This document shows positions 39,433 through 52,842 of a stretch of 64,000 nucleotides of DNA, piece after piece. Source of the DNA: Sycobia sp. Sy_11 (lineage: Eukaryota > Arthropoda > Insecta > Hymenoptera > Epichrysomallidae). The DNA lies in the NCBI GenBank assembly GCA_018907035.1, contig JACCIC010000040.1:878001-942000 (forward strand), in the 5' to 3' direction. The stretch's first letter is position 1; each line of letters opens with the position of its first letter. The notes under the pieces are model-generated. The model was not told the DNA's origin and did no database searches. It was given only the letters and a program-made list of their open reading frames with translations. The translations under genes and the position numbers were made by a program.

Positions 39433-42400
39433 CTTATATAAGCTTGTAGATTTAAGGAAATTTTCAATGTGAATTTTCGCGATTCTTGGATTTTGGCTCT
39501 TCAAGTTTTTCAATCGGTATAGAAAATATCGTGTACATATATTTAAAATGAAGAAATATTCTTCTTACTGGATGAACGCAAGAATTTTTTGAGTTATATG
39601 GATTTGTTTTGTCGAGCCAGTATAATAAGGAAAATTACATTTTATTTATTTTTATATTATAACTATGCAGTTTGCAAGAATAAGAAATACCTAACGTATT
39701 TCATTTTACTTTGATCCTTGTAATCAAGAACGTCCTCTATATTACGGGTAAATGGGCGTATTTGAATAAATAATCTTTATTTGGCAAGATTGTTATACAA
39801 AAATAAATTGTGATCTCTGTAAATAATTGATGTTTTAACTTGAATGAAAATTAATTGTGGCAATTGATTTCTAACTGAAATATGTTTTACCGAACGAATT
39901 GACAATTCACCGAAAATTTTGCGTATAGAATTTGAAATATTTATGTAAGTAACCAACTTCTGAATTCATATTAAAAACTTGCTCGTCAAAAATTATTAAG
40001 AGATTATTAAGATTAAAAAAACAATTGTGCAGTAATTACTATTATAAACAATATGTAATTTAATTTTGGACATTAACACTTTCATAAAAATTTCTAATAT
40101 TCCCGAGCCTTTATCGCGATGCAAGAACAAATGAAAACTTTACTTTGCCCGCTGGTGCAAGAATAATCATTAGTAAAAACATAATTTTAAGTAAATTGTA
40201 GGTGTAGAAAGATTTTGAATCGCGACTTCTTATTTCAAGAGACTTAAAACTACCTTTAATTAGTATAATCTCTTAATAAATCAGTCCTTCGGTGAATATT
40301 TTAATATGCAATTAATCTCGCATTACCACGTGTCAGATATGTACAAGTGAACACGAATATTTACACAAATTATAGTTTTAATTATAAACTAATAATATTT
40401 TTGAATTGCCTTCAATATTATTTTACCAAATTTCGTTTACTTTACTATTTGTATTATATTCATATGTATGTTTTTCTTCGATTATTTCAGCATCGTCCTT
40501 CAAAAAATCTTCAAAAGTAATAAATACTTTGAAGTTTTTTAATATAAATTTAATTCTAAAATTAATTACTTATAATCCATTAAAAATATTGATTTATATA
40601 AATAAAGGCAGACAAATCTTTTAACGTACAGAAATATATTTATATTCAATTCTTTCATAACACTTTAATATAACTTCTATTAATATGTGTCAGAAATATT
40701 AAAAGGTTTTATATAAATTAGTAATTGCAAAATAAAATACTATATACGTATATCTGCGTAATACAAACACTTTTTAATTTCTCTAATGCAATTTTTCAAT
40801 CGAAGAGATTCGGGAAAACTAATAAATAGTAACATGCTCATGCATACATTTTTAGAACAGGGAAATTAATAGACAGATAATATGAAAAAGATTGTTGAAT
40901 ACGAGAAAATGAGAATTATGAAAGAAAAAAAATAAATATTAGTATAAATTTATGTGTATGTAATAAGTAATGCCATTAGTGACTGACAAGCATATATCAC
41001 AGGTAAACATATATAATATATAAAATAAATTTTTAAAATGTGGCTAAAAAGATAAAAAAGGTAAAAAATCACATTCACCGTCACAACATCAAGTTTTACG
41101 ATCTCCCCCGATTCTCTTTCCATATATATATATATATATAGCACACAAAAAGCTGTCAAAGGTCGATTAATGGTAATAGACGCCATGCGCGCACAGCTTG
41201 AGTATGAAAAGGAAACAAACAGTCGAAATGACGAAATGAAAAGAAAAAAAAATTGCCCTTCGATAAAAGAGAATTTACAAAAGTACATAGCGAATTGTAC
41301 ATGATCCAAAAGATGGCGAGTGTAGCATAAAGTTCAATACCGGCTTTTCTTATGAGATGATCCCAATTTTGGTTTTCGTACAAAGGATCGGAACAACGAA
41401 CGACTATGTGAGCTTTAGCTTTATTGGTAAGCGGAAAAAGCGATAGGAAGTACATACGGCTCGATAAACCGAAACAAGCCGGATAAGCATCGAACAATAG
41501 ACCGTTAAAGCTTTGATGTGTATATGCAAGCGAATTGTATCTTGACTTTCCGTTCTTTTAGAGTAAAAAAATATCGATTATCGAAGAAATCTTAGCTCGA
41601 GCACACATTTTTCGAACTGAATATTCTTCATATAAATTTCTCGTGTTTGTTTTATAGCACCATTGAAATTCATTCTTTGATAATATGAAAAACTAGATTT
41701 AGATTATAAAATTAGTTAGAAAAAAAAAATGACAACGTTGCATTGAAATGTTACACTATTAAATTAAAATTTGCAATTTTTGGTAACTCTTTCATTTTAA
41801 GTAATTGTAGTCAGATAAGAGTATTTATAATTTTCGAATTATAATTATTCTGAAAATTTTTATACAACATAATTTTAAATATTGAATGTGCAAAAATCTA
41901 TAGTATTCATCTCGATTGAATTTATTATTCCACTATTCGGTAAACAACAATGATCTACCTGAGACATATAAAATGTTTAATATTCACTTCATTACGTATA
42001 AATAATTACAATAATAAATCCCTCTGTAAAATAATATTAGCACTGACATATGAAAATTAGGACATTAGATAACTATTAGATAATATTATATAGTAATTAG
42101 AGAACTTAGTTGCTCAGTAACGAAAAAAATGTATTTTTTCATATAGATAGAAATAATGAAAGTATAGTGTAAATATAATTTTTAAAAAATGTCACCTATA
42201 TATTTTATAAAAACTAGAGAAAAATTAAAAAAATTTTAACTGTAAAAAATTTTTACTAATAAACAAGCATCTTCCATAAATATATTTTTATATTTTGATT
42301 TTATACACAATTAAATTCAGTTATAAAATTACAAACATCGAGAAATATGAATTTTTCTTTTCTTATACAGAATATGAAAAATTAAGGTAGAAAAAGTTCA

Positions 42401-42802
42401 AATATGCATGCACTAAAATTTTTCCGTTCCAACATTGAAAAATAAAGAATTGAAAATGTAGCGAGAGAATACTGTGGACTTACACACTCATATAATACTT
42501 TATTTCAACTTACTTTGTTAGTCAATTTGAAAACATTAAAATATATTAAAAATTAAGAGAAACGCTGGTTTTGTATTTATTATAATAATTTTCAAGAATT
42601 GAAAAGAATAAATAATAGATAAAGGTATAAGCTGTTTCATTGTTTCTATACTGTAAGTGTTATTTTGAAGTAAAGAGTTTATTAGAAATATCGTTGGCAT
42701 GGCGCATGGCGTAAAAGCTGACAGAGAATGTAAGTGAGAGACAGAAAAAGAGGCAGAGAAGTAGAGGGGAAATGACAAAAAAGAAAGTCAACGAGAATGA
42801 GA

Positions 42803-42805
<3 letters not shown>

Positions 42806-42852
<47 letters not shown>
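42806..42852. repeat. (GA)n microsatellite
   Basis: About 47 bp of GA, some 60 bp past the donor of the 43-kb cassette. On the minus strand it is a long (CT)n pyrimidine tract just inside the intron. Confidence 0.95.
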
Positions 42853-42855
<3 letters not shown>

Positions 42856-42912
42856 AAAGATAAAAAGATAAAGATAGAGGTGAAAAAAGGATAGGTGGCG
42901 CAACGATCTTAC

Positions 42913-43083
42913 CAGAGGTGGACGAGGAACAAGGTTGGGAGGAGGTGGTGTTCGTCCTCGCCGACGAAGAAGGTGCTGCACCGGAGGGAGGATGATCTGC
43001 CGTGGGAGGCGTAGGTGGTGAATTTGCCGAATTTCCACGTATCTCGCCGGCCTGCTTCAGCACCTGGTATATGGCGTCCACAT
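42913..43083 (-). CDS. Stacl: Optional Stac cassette exon (57 codons)
   Basis: This is an open, protein-like segment ending at a strong donor (CTCTG/GTAAGA). It begins VDAIYQVLKQAGEIR, an amphipathic helical stretch, followed by a Pro/Ser/Thr-rich tail. With acceptor GGCAG at 43084-43087 it is 171 nt, starting and ending in phase 1. It can therefore be included or skipped between the C1 exon and the 13.5-kb exon without changing frame. The acceptor is weak, with no pyrimidine tract, and the open frame extends 5' (to about 43150) with plausible sequence including IREIITGPAD, so the true start may lie further upstream. I do not recognise a domain. Its length, phase symmetry and donor make a real exon likely; tissue-specific use is inference. 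Confidence 0.68.
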
Positions 43084-45006
43084 CTGCCGGACCGGTTATT
43101 ATTTCACGAATGTTTGAAAGCTCGATTTCATTTTTTTGCCTGTTTCTTTCTGTTTTTCATTTTTGTTTTTTTGTATTTTGTTTTTTTTTTCTATCTCTTT
43201 TGGCTCACTTTACTGCCGACGTGATCCCGAAACTCGCCAATTCGTCGTTATTCTACCTTTTAGAATGCTTTGATTCTTTTCCATTCATTTTATTTATTAT
43301 TCGACTTTTTAACATGTTATTTTTTGATTTCATCATGTTAATGACGGTGAAGTTGAGCATCGATAAGCGGTATGACACACATTGGAATTTTAGAATTAAC
43401 GAGAACAAATTAGACCTTTCGAGTACTTGGATTCAAACGAAGATAATTGAAATTATATTATTGTAATTTCAATGCTTGAAAAATTTGAAATGGATCGAAT
43501 ATATTGAAGAAAATCGGATAAATAACTTGTGCAATTTTTGAAATGATTAAAAATTTGAATAATTAATGAAATTTCATTGAATCCTTTGAATAATAAAATT
43601 CACTAGTTTTATGAAACAACAGTTAATATTTAAAATATTAACAATGAAATCACGTAGAAAGAAATTCTTATATTGTAGTAATATATCTATTGATAAATAT
43701 TAAACAAAATGTTAACGTTTTCACCTTTATATCTTGCAATGAAGATATATGAAGAGGGAGAAGCTTCAAATTTGTATATTTTCGTTTAATTATTTAACTC
43801 TAAATATAGACAAAAGTTTAATTCACCACGTTGCAACTAGTATAGTTATAAACTATAGTATTTTTATGATAATTCTTGGAATTTATTGAATTTGTTTTAT
43901 AAACCAATTGGCTTTTATTGTTAACTAGGATAAAAATATTATTTATATGTCACTAGTTTTATATGAGTTCTAGCCAACATTTTTCTACAAGGCTACAAGC
44001 ATTACATCAATAAAAATTACGGATAATACCTCCTATCGTCCAATCTGATCATACCACTTCTCGATGCGCTGAAAAGCAAAAAAAAAAATGAAAAGGGAAA
44101 TTTGAGAGGGGTTGACTAAACTCGGCGTCGGTGCAGATGATCCATTACAAAGTATTTATAAAAATTTTTCAGAAAAACAAAATAATACTTGAGCACTATA
44201 TCTAGTTTTAGTCGCCTCAAGACACAGTGAGCCTCCAGTACTTAAGCAATCCAGCACGAAACTGCCTAAGATCTAAGACCCTAAACGTAGATAAGGCACG
44301 CATTGCAATGCTAGTTTTAATTATGATTCATAAATAAATAAATAAATAAAAGGTGGTAAGGAGATAGTGCAGAGGGTAATTAAATACATCGCACTGTCGA
44401 CGCTGTGCTGCAATAATCGTGAGTATCCACGGCTATGGCATTCAAATGTTTATTAATGTATATGCTTAAGCATCAAATCAGATGTCTTTATATCGGATAA
44501 ATATCAATCAAATGATACCAAATATTTGAAAAAAGTATTATTTATAATCTGTATTTAATCAATTATACATTAGTTATTTGTAGTGAGCAATTGATTTTAA
44601 TTTAAAATCTAAATATCTATGTTTTTAACGTGTAGATTTTGCAAATGTTTACTCAATGATACGGTAGAAATTTAAAACTCTTTCCTTCATATATAAAACG
44701 GATATTTGCTCAATTTTAGATACTCTAACCTTTAACGAAACCATCGCACTGTAATATTTGGAGAACACATGTTAAAAAACACGATCTTCCTTATCGAAAA
44801 TTATAGGCAGATTAGAAGTAAGATGCGTTCTAAAGGATTTATTCTCCATTCATTAAAAAAATCTGGATGTTTCAATATATTTTTTTAAACAACTCTTACT
44901 TATCAAGAGCGAAATCTTTAACTCTCAGACTTTAATAGACACTGAAGAAATTTGGGTTACATAACAGTGAATTCTGAGATGATTAATAAGGATATAAAGG
45001 TTGGTT

Positions 45007-45064
<58 letters not shown>

Positions 45065-46476
45065 GTTGATGAAGCTTTCAATAAAAGCATATAGTTATCA
45101 AGAAACGACAGATCCAAATATGATCTGTGTTTGTTACAAACTTTAAACTTTGAGAGATTAAAATTTTTGGGCTGTAGAATTTTCGACACATAGAGCATAT
45201 TGAATACCAGAAATTATCCATGTACAAAACTCCACTCAGTTTTTTTCTTCAAAATTGATAATATTATATTCAGAATGGCAAGAAAATGGCGAAAATACTT
45301 CGAAATAATAATTTTTTAAATATGGAAAGGGTACTACTATATATGAAGTATACTATATATGCAGCATGGGTTGGCTCTAAATTAAAATAGTTTTTACTTT
45401 AAATGTTAGCCTCTTTTCAAATCGAATATTCAATGTAGCAGTTTTCATTTAAAAATTCTCTCCGACTACACAGTATATTTATAATACAAATTAATGACAG
45501 AAAAACTCGGGAATATGTTAAATATAGGCATACATTCTGAACGGTTGAGTAATTAGTTAATATAACTTTAGAAAATTCATTTGGAAATAATTAGAGCTTA
45601 ATCTGGCAAATTGGACCAAAATGAGACGATTTGTAGTTTTTAGACTCAACAACTAAGAAGTGTCTAATTTTCAGAAATTCCTGTATTAAGGTTTCGTGAT
45701 TAACTGTTATAAGAGTCTTATACTTTTTTAATAAATGGAGAATAATATCTTTGTATGACATCCTATATTTAATCTGAAAAGATCGTTTAAAAGAGTCCTA
45801 ATGCTTTCAATATCTCCTTTTCAAATACCTTTTCTTTTTTACAATAGATATTTAAAAGATCGAGTATCGAAGTTTGATGCAGAATTCCATTATATTTGTG
45901 AGGCAAACGGTTAACAGCTATGTAATTTTACTCGAGAATTCTCTTATCCAATATGAAACAAAATTCTTGCCTTACACTTGACACATTGAGAAGCGCTTGT
46001 TTATTATATGACAGTTAAATGAAGTTTTGCCGATGAACATAATCGTTGCATCCACGACGACATCAAATGCCACACAGCAATGTTTGAAAAATATACACGC
46101 CACGCTCGAGTACAATGTTATGCTATGTGTACAGTTTGGGAACGATAAAAACATAGACACACACTGCGTCGCATCCAATATTCAGACATCTCGATGAAGC
46201 AAGCAATGAGAGAGACAACGAAAATAGTGAAACATCGTAAATGTGTGTAATAAGAGATAAGGATCGTGAGGCGATGTAAAGATGGGGAGAAAATAATCCC
46301 CCGAAAAATAACACAAAGCCAAGGGGATTGTTATTATCACAGCATAGCGCCGAGCTGCCCCGCGGTGAGGTGGGGCCTTAATCTGGTAAAAAATTTAAAT
46401 GTGAAAATAAAAGAAAGGAAAAAATAAACACGCAGAGCTCAATATAAAATTGCGCACGGACGGCTCCCATACTCAC
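43084..46476 (-). other. Stac intron between the C1 exon and the cassette
   Basis: A 3.4-kb AT-rich intron with a GTGAGT donor. It contains the (TA)n tract at 45010-45060 and a small block at 44200-44350 ending in ATAAATAAATAAATAA, possibly a retroposon 3' tail. No exon was found. Confidence 0.7.
45010..45060. repeat. (TA)n microsatellite
   Basis: 51 bp in a Stac intron. Confidence 0.97.
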
Positions 46477-46796
46477 TCTGATCGGCGTTGGGCTGCGACT
46501 GCTGCTGCTGCTGCTGCTGCAGCTCGTCCGCAGCGACGGCCGACGACGACTGGGCCTGTGTCTTCTGGCGGCGCAGCAGCGGAATGCCCGCGGTGCGCTT
46601 CGGCAGCAGGCTCGGGCAGTTGGCCGGCTGGACCGCGCTCATGCAGTCCGCGTGGGCGTTGGCTTTGCAGTTGCGGCAGCGGAAGCCCTGGCGCGCGTGG
46701 CCGCGCAGCACCTGGCCGCAAGCGTCGCAGGGCGTGATCTTGCGATAGGTGTACTCGCGCCACTGGTGACCGCCGGACTCCTGCTCCAGGTTCTTT
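46477..46796 (-). CDS. Stacl: Stac exon 3: C1 (cysteine-rich) zinc-finger domain and polyglutamine
   Basis: This 320-nt exon lies between acceptor TTATCCCTGCTCCCACAG and donor GTGAGT. It carries the full C1 signature at residues H85, C98, C101, C115, C118, H123, C126 and C135, which binds two zinc ions. The last spacing (C-X8-C) is one residue longer than the usual PKC-type X7; I recall this as typical of STAC C1 domains. After the finger come a basic stretch with LLRRQK, an Ala/Ser run and seven glutamines from a CAG repeat. It starts in phase 2 and ends in phase 1. By family knowledge, the C1 domain helps hold STAC at CaV1 channels. Base composition is far richer in GC than the flanking introns, as expected for a constrained exon. 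Confidence 0.95.
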
Positions 46797-46872
46797 CTGT
46801 GGGAGCAGGGATAATACGCATTACATCGAGAGAGTCAATAGATACACGAGTGTAATGTCAGGAGAGTGCCTC

Positions 46873-46904
46873 TGTGTGTGTGTGTGTGTGTGTGTGTGTT
46901 TGTG
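46873..46904. repeat. (GT)n microsatellite
   Basis: About 30 bp of GT, ending about 75 bp upstream of the C1 exon acceptor. Confidence 0.93.
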
Positions 46905-48412
46905 CAAACGTTTGAGAATATCGTATAAAATGAACGAGATATAGTGTTTGGCAGTGACAAACTATGCTTTCCTGTTATTTACAAATAAACTAAAATTGTT
47001 ATTGTTTTTTCATAATTTAGTAAACTATGACTTTAAATCTATATTATAATATGTAATTTGAATTATCATTAATAGTCATTACTGGAAAACTTAATCGCTT
47101 GCCCTATATTTTAATAGAATGACAGAGAGACAAATATACATTTATAATAATTTATTACATTTATTTCTTTAATTGCATTGATATTTATGTTCATTGTTTC
47201 TTCTTGAAACGGATGGACATTGTGAGATATAAACTATACGAATTGCTATTGCTTATTAATATTGTATATGATTTGCTAATATCTGAGTCAGAAACATTTA
47301 CCCAATAATTCAAATTTAATAATAAATTTAACATAAGAAGTTTCAGTGTCTTTCAGTTTTCGGTAAATGTATCTAGATTCTTTAACGTATTTTTCAATTT
47401 TTGCTAATATATCTAAATTCGTAATAAGTCAATATTGTACGGATAAGTAGCAACAAACGCAATTGAAGCAGCCTTTTATTTTTGAACAATTGTATCAGCA
47501 TTAGACAGCGAACTACTGGATATGCAAAATGGATATTCAATAATAGTATATCATTGCTTCTAATAATCAGGCTATCCAATGAATTTGTTTCTAAGAAAAA
47601 AAAAGTTTATTTTCATTCCAATGTTTTGAGCAGCTTTATACTTCTGACCACATATTAAGTTCGAGTATAATAATTAATAAATGTTGTTGTTGTGTATTTT
47701 ATACCGATTAGATCAATGTCATTAATAAAAATTAGCACATATCTAACAGTTAGTTAGTAATGGAAGCAGGTACCTATCAAATTTAGTATCGAAATTTTAT
47801 ATATTTTGTTTTATTGGATATAAGATTAGTGCGCTTTCTAATTTTATATTAGAAACAAAAACATTGCATATTTTTGCATCAGAAACGAACACGCAATACT
47901 ATATATTTCAAAAGTCATCTCAAAGGGCTACCATTTAGATTAATTGACATTTCTCAGTTTGCCACTCATTGCGTAAAAATATAAGTTAAAATGTTCTACT
48001 TTACCTGATTGTACTTTTCGAAGCAATTCATGGTATTAATTGCACAAAGTTACATAATTGTATAAATTTTTATCGCGATACGAATTGTCCTAATCTTTGT
48101 TGATGGCATCGATGTGAAAATGAAAATTTTGATAATTTACTTTGTACCGTTATTTTTAGCTGACTTACTTACTCAGAAGGTCTACTTCCGTATGTTCCTT
48201 GCCACTTGTAGGTAGGATGTTTAATATTGATTTTCATAAAGAATTGTCATTATTGGATAAAATTCTATATCTACAACTATTTCATACATTAAATTCTTTA
48301 TAACAGATGTCTGTTAAATGCTAGTGTTACTACTTACATGTACCATTTTTTCTTACTGATTTCACTATAATTTTCATTATTGGATGAAATATTATTATAT
48401 CCCAAAATATCA

Positions 48413-48417
<5 letters not shown>

Positions 48418-48468
<51 letters not shown>
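48418..48468. repeat. (TA)n microsatellite
   Basis: 51 bp in a Stac intron. Confidence 0.97.
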
Positions 48469-48473
<5 letters not shown>

Positions 48474-49035
48474 TATCCCGTACTGAGAATAATCAAACTT
48501 CCTCCTACGACATTTATTAGCGAAAAACGCTTATCTTTCATAACATGATTAATGGCCTGTCCAATAACTTTTTATAATTTTAGTTTGAATCTTTCAGAAT
48601 TATTATATAAAGATTAATTTATGAGTCCAAATCGACAATTAAAGAGGAAAAATCAAAATTGTAATGAGTTAAATTTTAAGAAAACTTTATTAGAAAATTA
48701 TATTAAAATGTATACGTGTATCTTGTATGTTTCACTCTGGAAGTCAACTAGTTGAATAGTCAGTAAGACAGTAAACAATCTATTTTGAGGCGTATAAAAA
48801 GAAATGAAAATGAATGATATTATGTTACTTGTCGAAGATGATAAATAAAATGATGATTAATATCAGAATCTCATTTACTGCACTATAATTACAATAAATA
48901 GACTGTATAATTTTCAAATTGATATTCGCTACCTATAATATATGAACGAGTAAGTACAATAATCTTTTGATATTTGTAGGTAGAGTACTTTACCATTACA
49001 TATTTGTAAGTAGAAGTAATACCCAATTCAATCCA

Positions 49036-49037
<2 letters not shown>

Positions 49038-49086
<49 letters not shown>
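49038..49086. repeat. (TA)n microsatellite
   Basis: 49 bp in a Stac intron. Confidence 0.97.
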
Positions 49087-49089
<3 letters not shown>

Positions 49090-49749
49090 AATACTTGTGA
49101 AATGTGTAATTATTTTGAATTTTTAGGTGAGTATTTCTGATATTTGATATTGTTATAAAGTTCTGTACAATATTAATAAACGATGTACATAGTTTTAGTT
49201 CGTTTTGAGTCATACTGATTTAAATCCAAAACCAATCAATTTATTTATTAATAGAATATCATATAGTACGTATGCATATAGCGCATTCGTAAGTTAAAAA
49301 AATTTTAAACTAAATTCTGAAATTTTACATAAATGCTACAAAAGATCTATTTTTATTGCGATTTAATGATTAGATAATTTTAATTAGATAATTAGATAAT
49401 CATTTTCCATCACCTGTATAAATCAAACAAATTCATTACCGAAAATGTTGGCTTTAATAGTTTTAAAACTTTAATAGTTTTCTTAATAAAGTGATATTTC
49501 CAGAACTATCGGCTTTATAGCCGATTACTAAATGAGTCTTTAATTAATTTAAAATTTCTGTCAACCCCTAACGGATTGATCGATGATACCGCGTTTCGGA
49601 TATTGCTGTAAATTATGAGGGCGAATTTTTTGCAGAGTTTTACGTTTGGCTTCTAAAATAAAATAATCGATTTGTTAATCCATTTAAACTGCTGATCGGG
49701 ATCCTTGCCATAAAATTATATGTACCAGTATAGAATATAAACAACGTGT

Positions 49750-50275
49750 CCCATTATAATTACCCCAGGAACATATTTCTGAAAATCCTCTAGACCATAA
49801 AAAATGTGAAAAATGAAGGTTTTAGGTTTTGAATAGGTCAAACTAAGATGACCTTAATCGTTCTTGCATTAAGATCAATTAAAAGTCAACTACTATTTTC
49901 GACGCCGGATACTGAAAGAAGAGAAAAATTTTGATTACGTAAAAAAAGTCAAATATCTCTAAATTCCAGCAGTTTTTCACTTATTGTCAATTAAATTTAC
50001 GCGTACGTGCGTAAATTTTAATCGTCAATTAGGCAAAAAACTAAGGTGCATTTAACCTTGTTCACGCAACAAACCTTTTTATCGTCTTTCCAGTATCAAA
50101 AACAAAGGCATTCGTTTCAGAAAAAAAACAAAGATCACATTCAAACCTCGATGTTGAAATCGTGATAAATATTGCCACGAGTTAACCCCGTCTAAGCCCT
50201 AAAAATTTTACATTCAATATTTCTTGCCATCCGTAATAGTTTCCGAAATATTAGCCTGGGGCCATTAAAATGGGG
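49750..50275. mobile_element. 0.53-kb near-palindromic foldback element
   Basis: Two arms of about 255-265 nt are reverse complements of each other at roughly 70-75 percent by eye, centred at about 50005. The inner arms are perfect (AAATTTACGC at 49993-50002, GCGTAAATTT at 50009-50018, loop GTACGT). Outer ends still match: CCCATTATAATTACCCCAGG on the left against CCCCATTTTAATGGCCCCAGG read inward from the right. A matching GATACTG(G)AAAG block lies mid-arm on both sides. It has no coding capacity. It is likely a hairpin MITE; a long hairpin RNA is another possibility. Confidence 0.75.
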
Positions 50276-50299
50276 TATTCTGCATATGAAAACAAAGGA

Positions 50300-50690
50300 A
50301 CCCTAACCCCCCCCCCCATCCAAGTAATAGTAATTGCCATTCTGTCGTACACATTCGACTTTGCGCCCGGTAAATTCCATAAACGCGCGCGCACGCAAGC
50401 ACGCGTGTATACGTATGAATGTATATTGGATCTCCATCGCGTGATTTCGCGCGAACGCGAGAATGCATTGGAATATGCAAAAACGACCCATCCTCGTTGT
50501 AAAGCCTCGTCGCCCCCTCCACCCAGCGCGACAACGCGGTCGACCGCTATATGTGTACCTGGTCGTCAATTGGATCAATGTTTGCGCCGCGCTTAAATGC
50601 GAGTGCGACTGTCATACATCTCTATACGTACGCACCTCGATTGCATGGGGCTCTAATCTTCTCGACGAATCGTATATATAAAATTAACGG
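50300..50690. other. GC/CpG-rich island in an intron
   Basis: This island stands out from AT-rich flanks. It starts with a run of C (about 50312-50320) and contains GCGC/ACGCG-rich DNA. Overlapping ORFs occur in several frames but none has clear splice sites or recognisable protein. It may be an alternative promoter or 5' exon. Confidence 0.3.
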
Positions 50691-52089
50691 GGTGCTTAGA
50701 ACTTTCTTATCGTCATTAATGTAATATGTGCTAGCTGTTTTTCATTCGAACAACGTTTGGTTCCTAAATTTCGAACGAATGGTTTATTATGCAAACTGAG
50801 AAGGTTTGGAGCTTCTATTACGAAAGCTTACAAAGGTGTTTTTATTTTTCGAAAATCAAAAATAACAATAGAAAACCAATGGGTCGGTTTTTCTTCATGC
50901 TGTTAATATTGTTCCCGATATGTTCATCAACAAGCGTAACATTCGCTAATATATTGATTATATATATCAACCATCAGTTAATTCTATAAATATGTACACT
51001 ATAGAAAAAGTTGTGTAAAATTACGTGCAGAGTAATGAGAATCGAGATTGTGGATAGGATCGTTATGAATGAAAAAAATTCGCTTACCTTGACATTGCGA
51101 CGACTGTGGAAACGGCATGGTACATCGCCTGTTTTCCTCTGAAGCGTTATTTCATTTGTTAGTAAGTATTTCTCATGTTAGTAAATTACACGTTTGCTTT
51201 AGTATACAGCGTTAAAAGAAAATTATTGCCCATTACCATTTAAACCTTTATAGATCGACGAGATTTTACGAGATGCTCAAGCATATTACAAAGACATTGG
51301 CAATGCTAATATAAACGTACCGATGATTATAACCATATACCTGTTTATGAGCAGAAATTTATTTTATGCTTTTAAATTTCAAGAATGATATACTTTGTTC
51401 TAACTAATGGGATACTTCAAAAACATATTTTATTTTTTTGCATTCTTAGGAATAATTTGCGTTCTTAAAAATTGATTTTCGATCATGACGTTTAAACTAT
51501 TGCTAAATGTTTTTTACAGCATAATCAGGTATAATAGTACATTTACACAAGATTGTGAGTTGCTATTCGAAGTTTTCAACTGTTGAAAATATGCATAGTA
51601 TGATTAACCAAGATAAACGCTATTGAAAATGTATTTCCTACAGGTAAATACTGGATCATATAGAGGTCCTATCTGCAGTCAGTTTTATTATGATTTAGAA
51701 GTTTGATGACGTAATAAAAATCCTCCTAAACAATGTAATCGTTGCATTTATAAATACTAAGAAGAATTTTATGAAAATTTCATTACTTTTTTATTGATAC
51801 GTGTTTATCTTTGAAGTTATACTGGTAAGCCGTGCTGCGAATCAAGACGAACTGCATTTTTATCAATCCTATGCGCCCATAAAAAGTTTCCTTCAATAAG
51901 CGTCTATCTTCGTTGTGAAAGGTTTACGTTCCTTAACCAAACATGTTTTGATATGTTTAACTTTTATTACATTTAGTTGATGCAAAATTTTAAAAAAATA
52001 TAAATCTTAGACTTTGGCCTATTGAGAATCCGTAAAAGCTAAAACAGCTTCTTTTCATAAGGTATAGACGTTTTTTTATAGAAGTTTAA

Positions 52090-52167
52090 ACTCATTCGCT
52101 GCCAGTGGTCCCACACATAAGTGACATAATCTACAATGTATGACGAGTTCAGGTAGGAAATGAGTTA
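52090..52167. mobile_element. Short TTAA-flanked MITE-like remnant
   Basis: A 78-bp segment between TTAA copies (52086-52089 and 52168-52171). The ends are inverted: ACTCATTCGCTGCCAG on the left, AACTCATTTCCTACCTG read inward from the right. It resembles a small piggyBac-type deletion derivative. No coding capacity. Confidence 0.5.
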
Positions 52168-52842
52168 TTAAAAAAATTTAAGGGAAAATTAAAGAATGAT
52201 GCATCAAAAAGGTTCTTTAAAAACTTTACTATCGAAATTCTGACCTTCATAGGTAGTAGTAAAATATATTAAACTGTTCTAGAATATGAGGTCTTTGTCT
52301 AAATTCGATTAAGCTTATGATATCTAAAATAAATTTCTCAGCCTCTGTTATTAAAGCATTATTTTGTTAGTATAATGTACCTTTAAATTATTGCAAGACC
52401 GCATAATAAAATTTATATATACACTTTATTACAGCATATTTACTTGAACTCATGAAAATAATTTAATATAATAACGTAATAAATTTAACATATTATTAAG
52501 CTGATAAATTTCATGATGTAATGTTTAATATTATACATTACCTAAACACTACCTTACTTTGCTTTTACACGAATTTGAGTTAGCGTTTATTTGAATAGCT
52601 GAGAAAGTCAATATTTGCCATCTACATTGTACTTAAGATGCAAGATGTACAAACATTTTCAGAACGGCAAAAAAAGTCCTGATGACTTACTTTACCGGTT
52701 TAGAAATTTTTCGACAATCTGCATAAATAATATAAATAATAGTTGGAATATTGATAGATTCCTTTATATTCTAATATTAATAATTTACAATATGACTGAC
52801 AAAACAATATAAATGGACAATCTTTTATAGTTGTATTTTGGT

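Larger units (their letters stand above)
13541..42912 (-). other. Very large Stac intron
   Basis: About 29 kb of mostly AT-rich DNA between the cassette exon and the linker exon. It contains the possible terminal exon at 24.1-24.3 kb, the 17.2-17.6 kb ORF, the 19.5-kb foldback, the 35.3-36.1 kb mariner remnant, eight long (TA)n tracts and GC-rich islands near 22.0-22.4, 23.8-24.3, 34.3-34.8 and 38.8-39.4 kb. Otherwise nothing recognisable. Confidence 0.75.

Noticed and set aside
39118..39513. 131-codon minus ORF with Ser-Leu and Tyr-Ile repeats
   Set aside because: It spans (CT)n and (TA)n microsatellites; open because of repeats.
46450..46748. Plus-strand and out-of-frame ORFs over the C1 exon
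   Set aside because: Shadows; only the minus frame carries the C1 Cys/His pattern.
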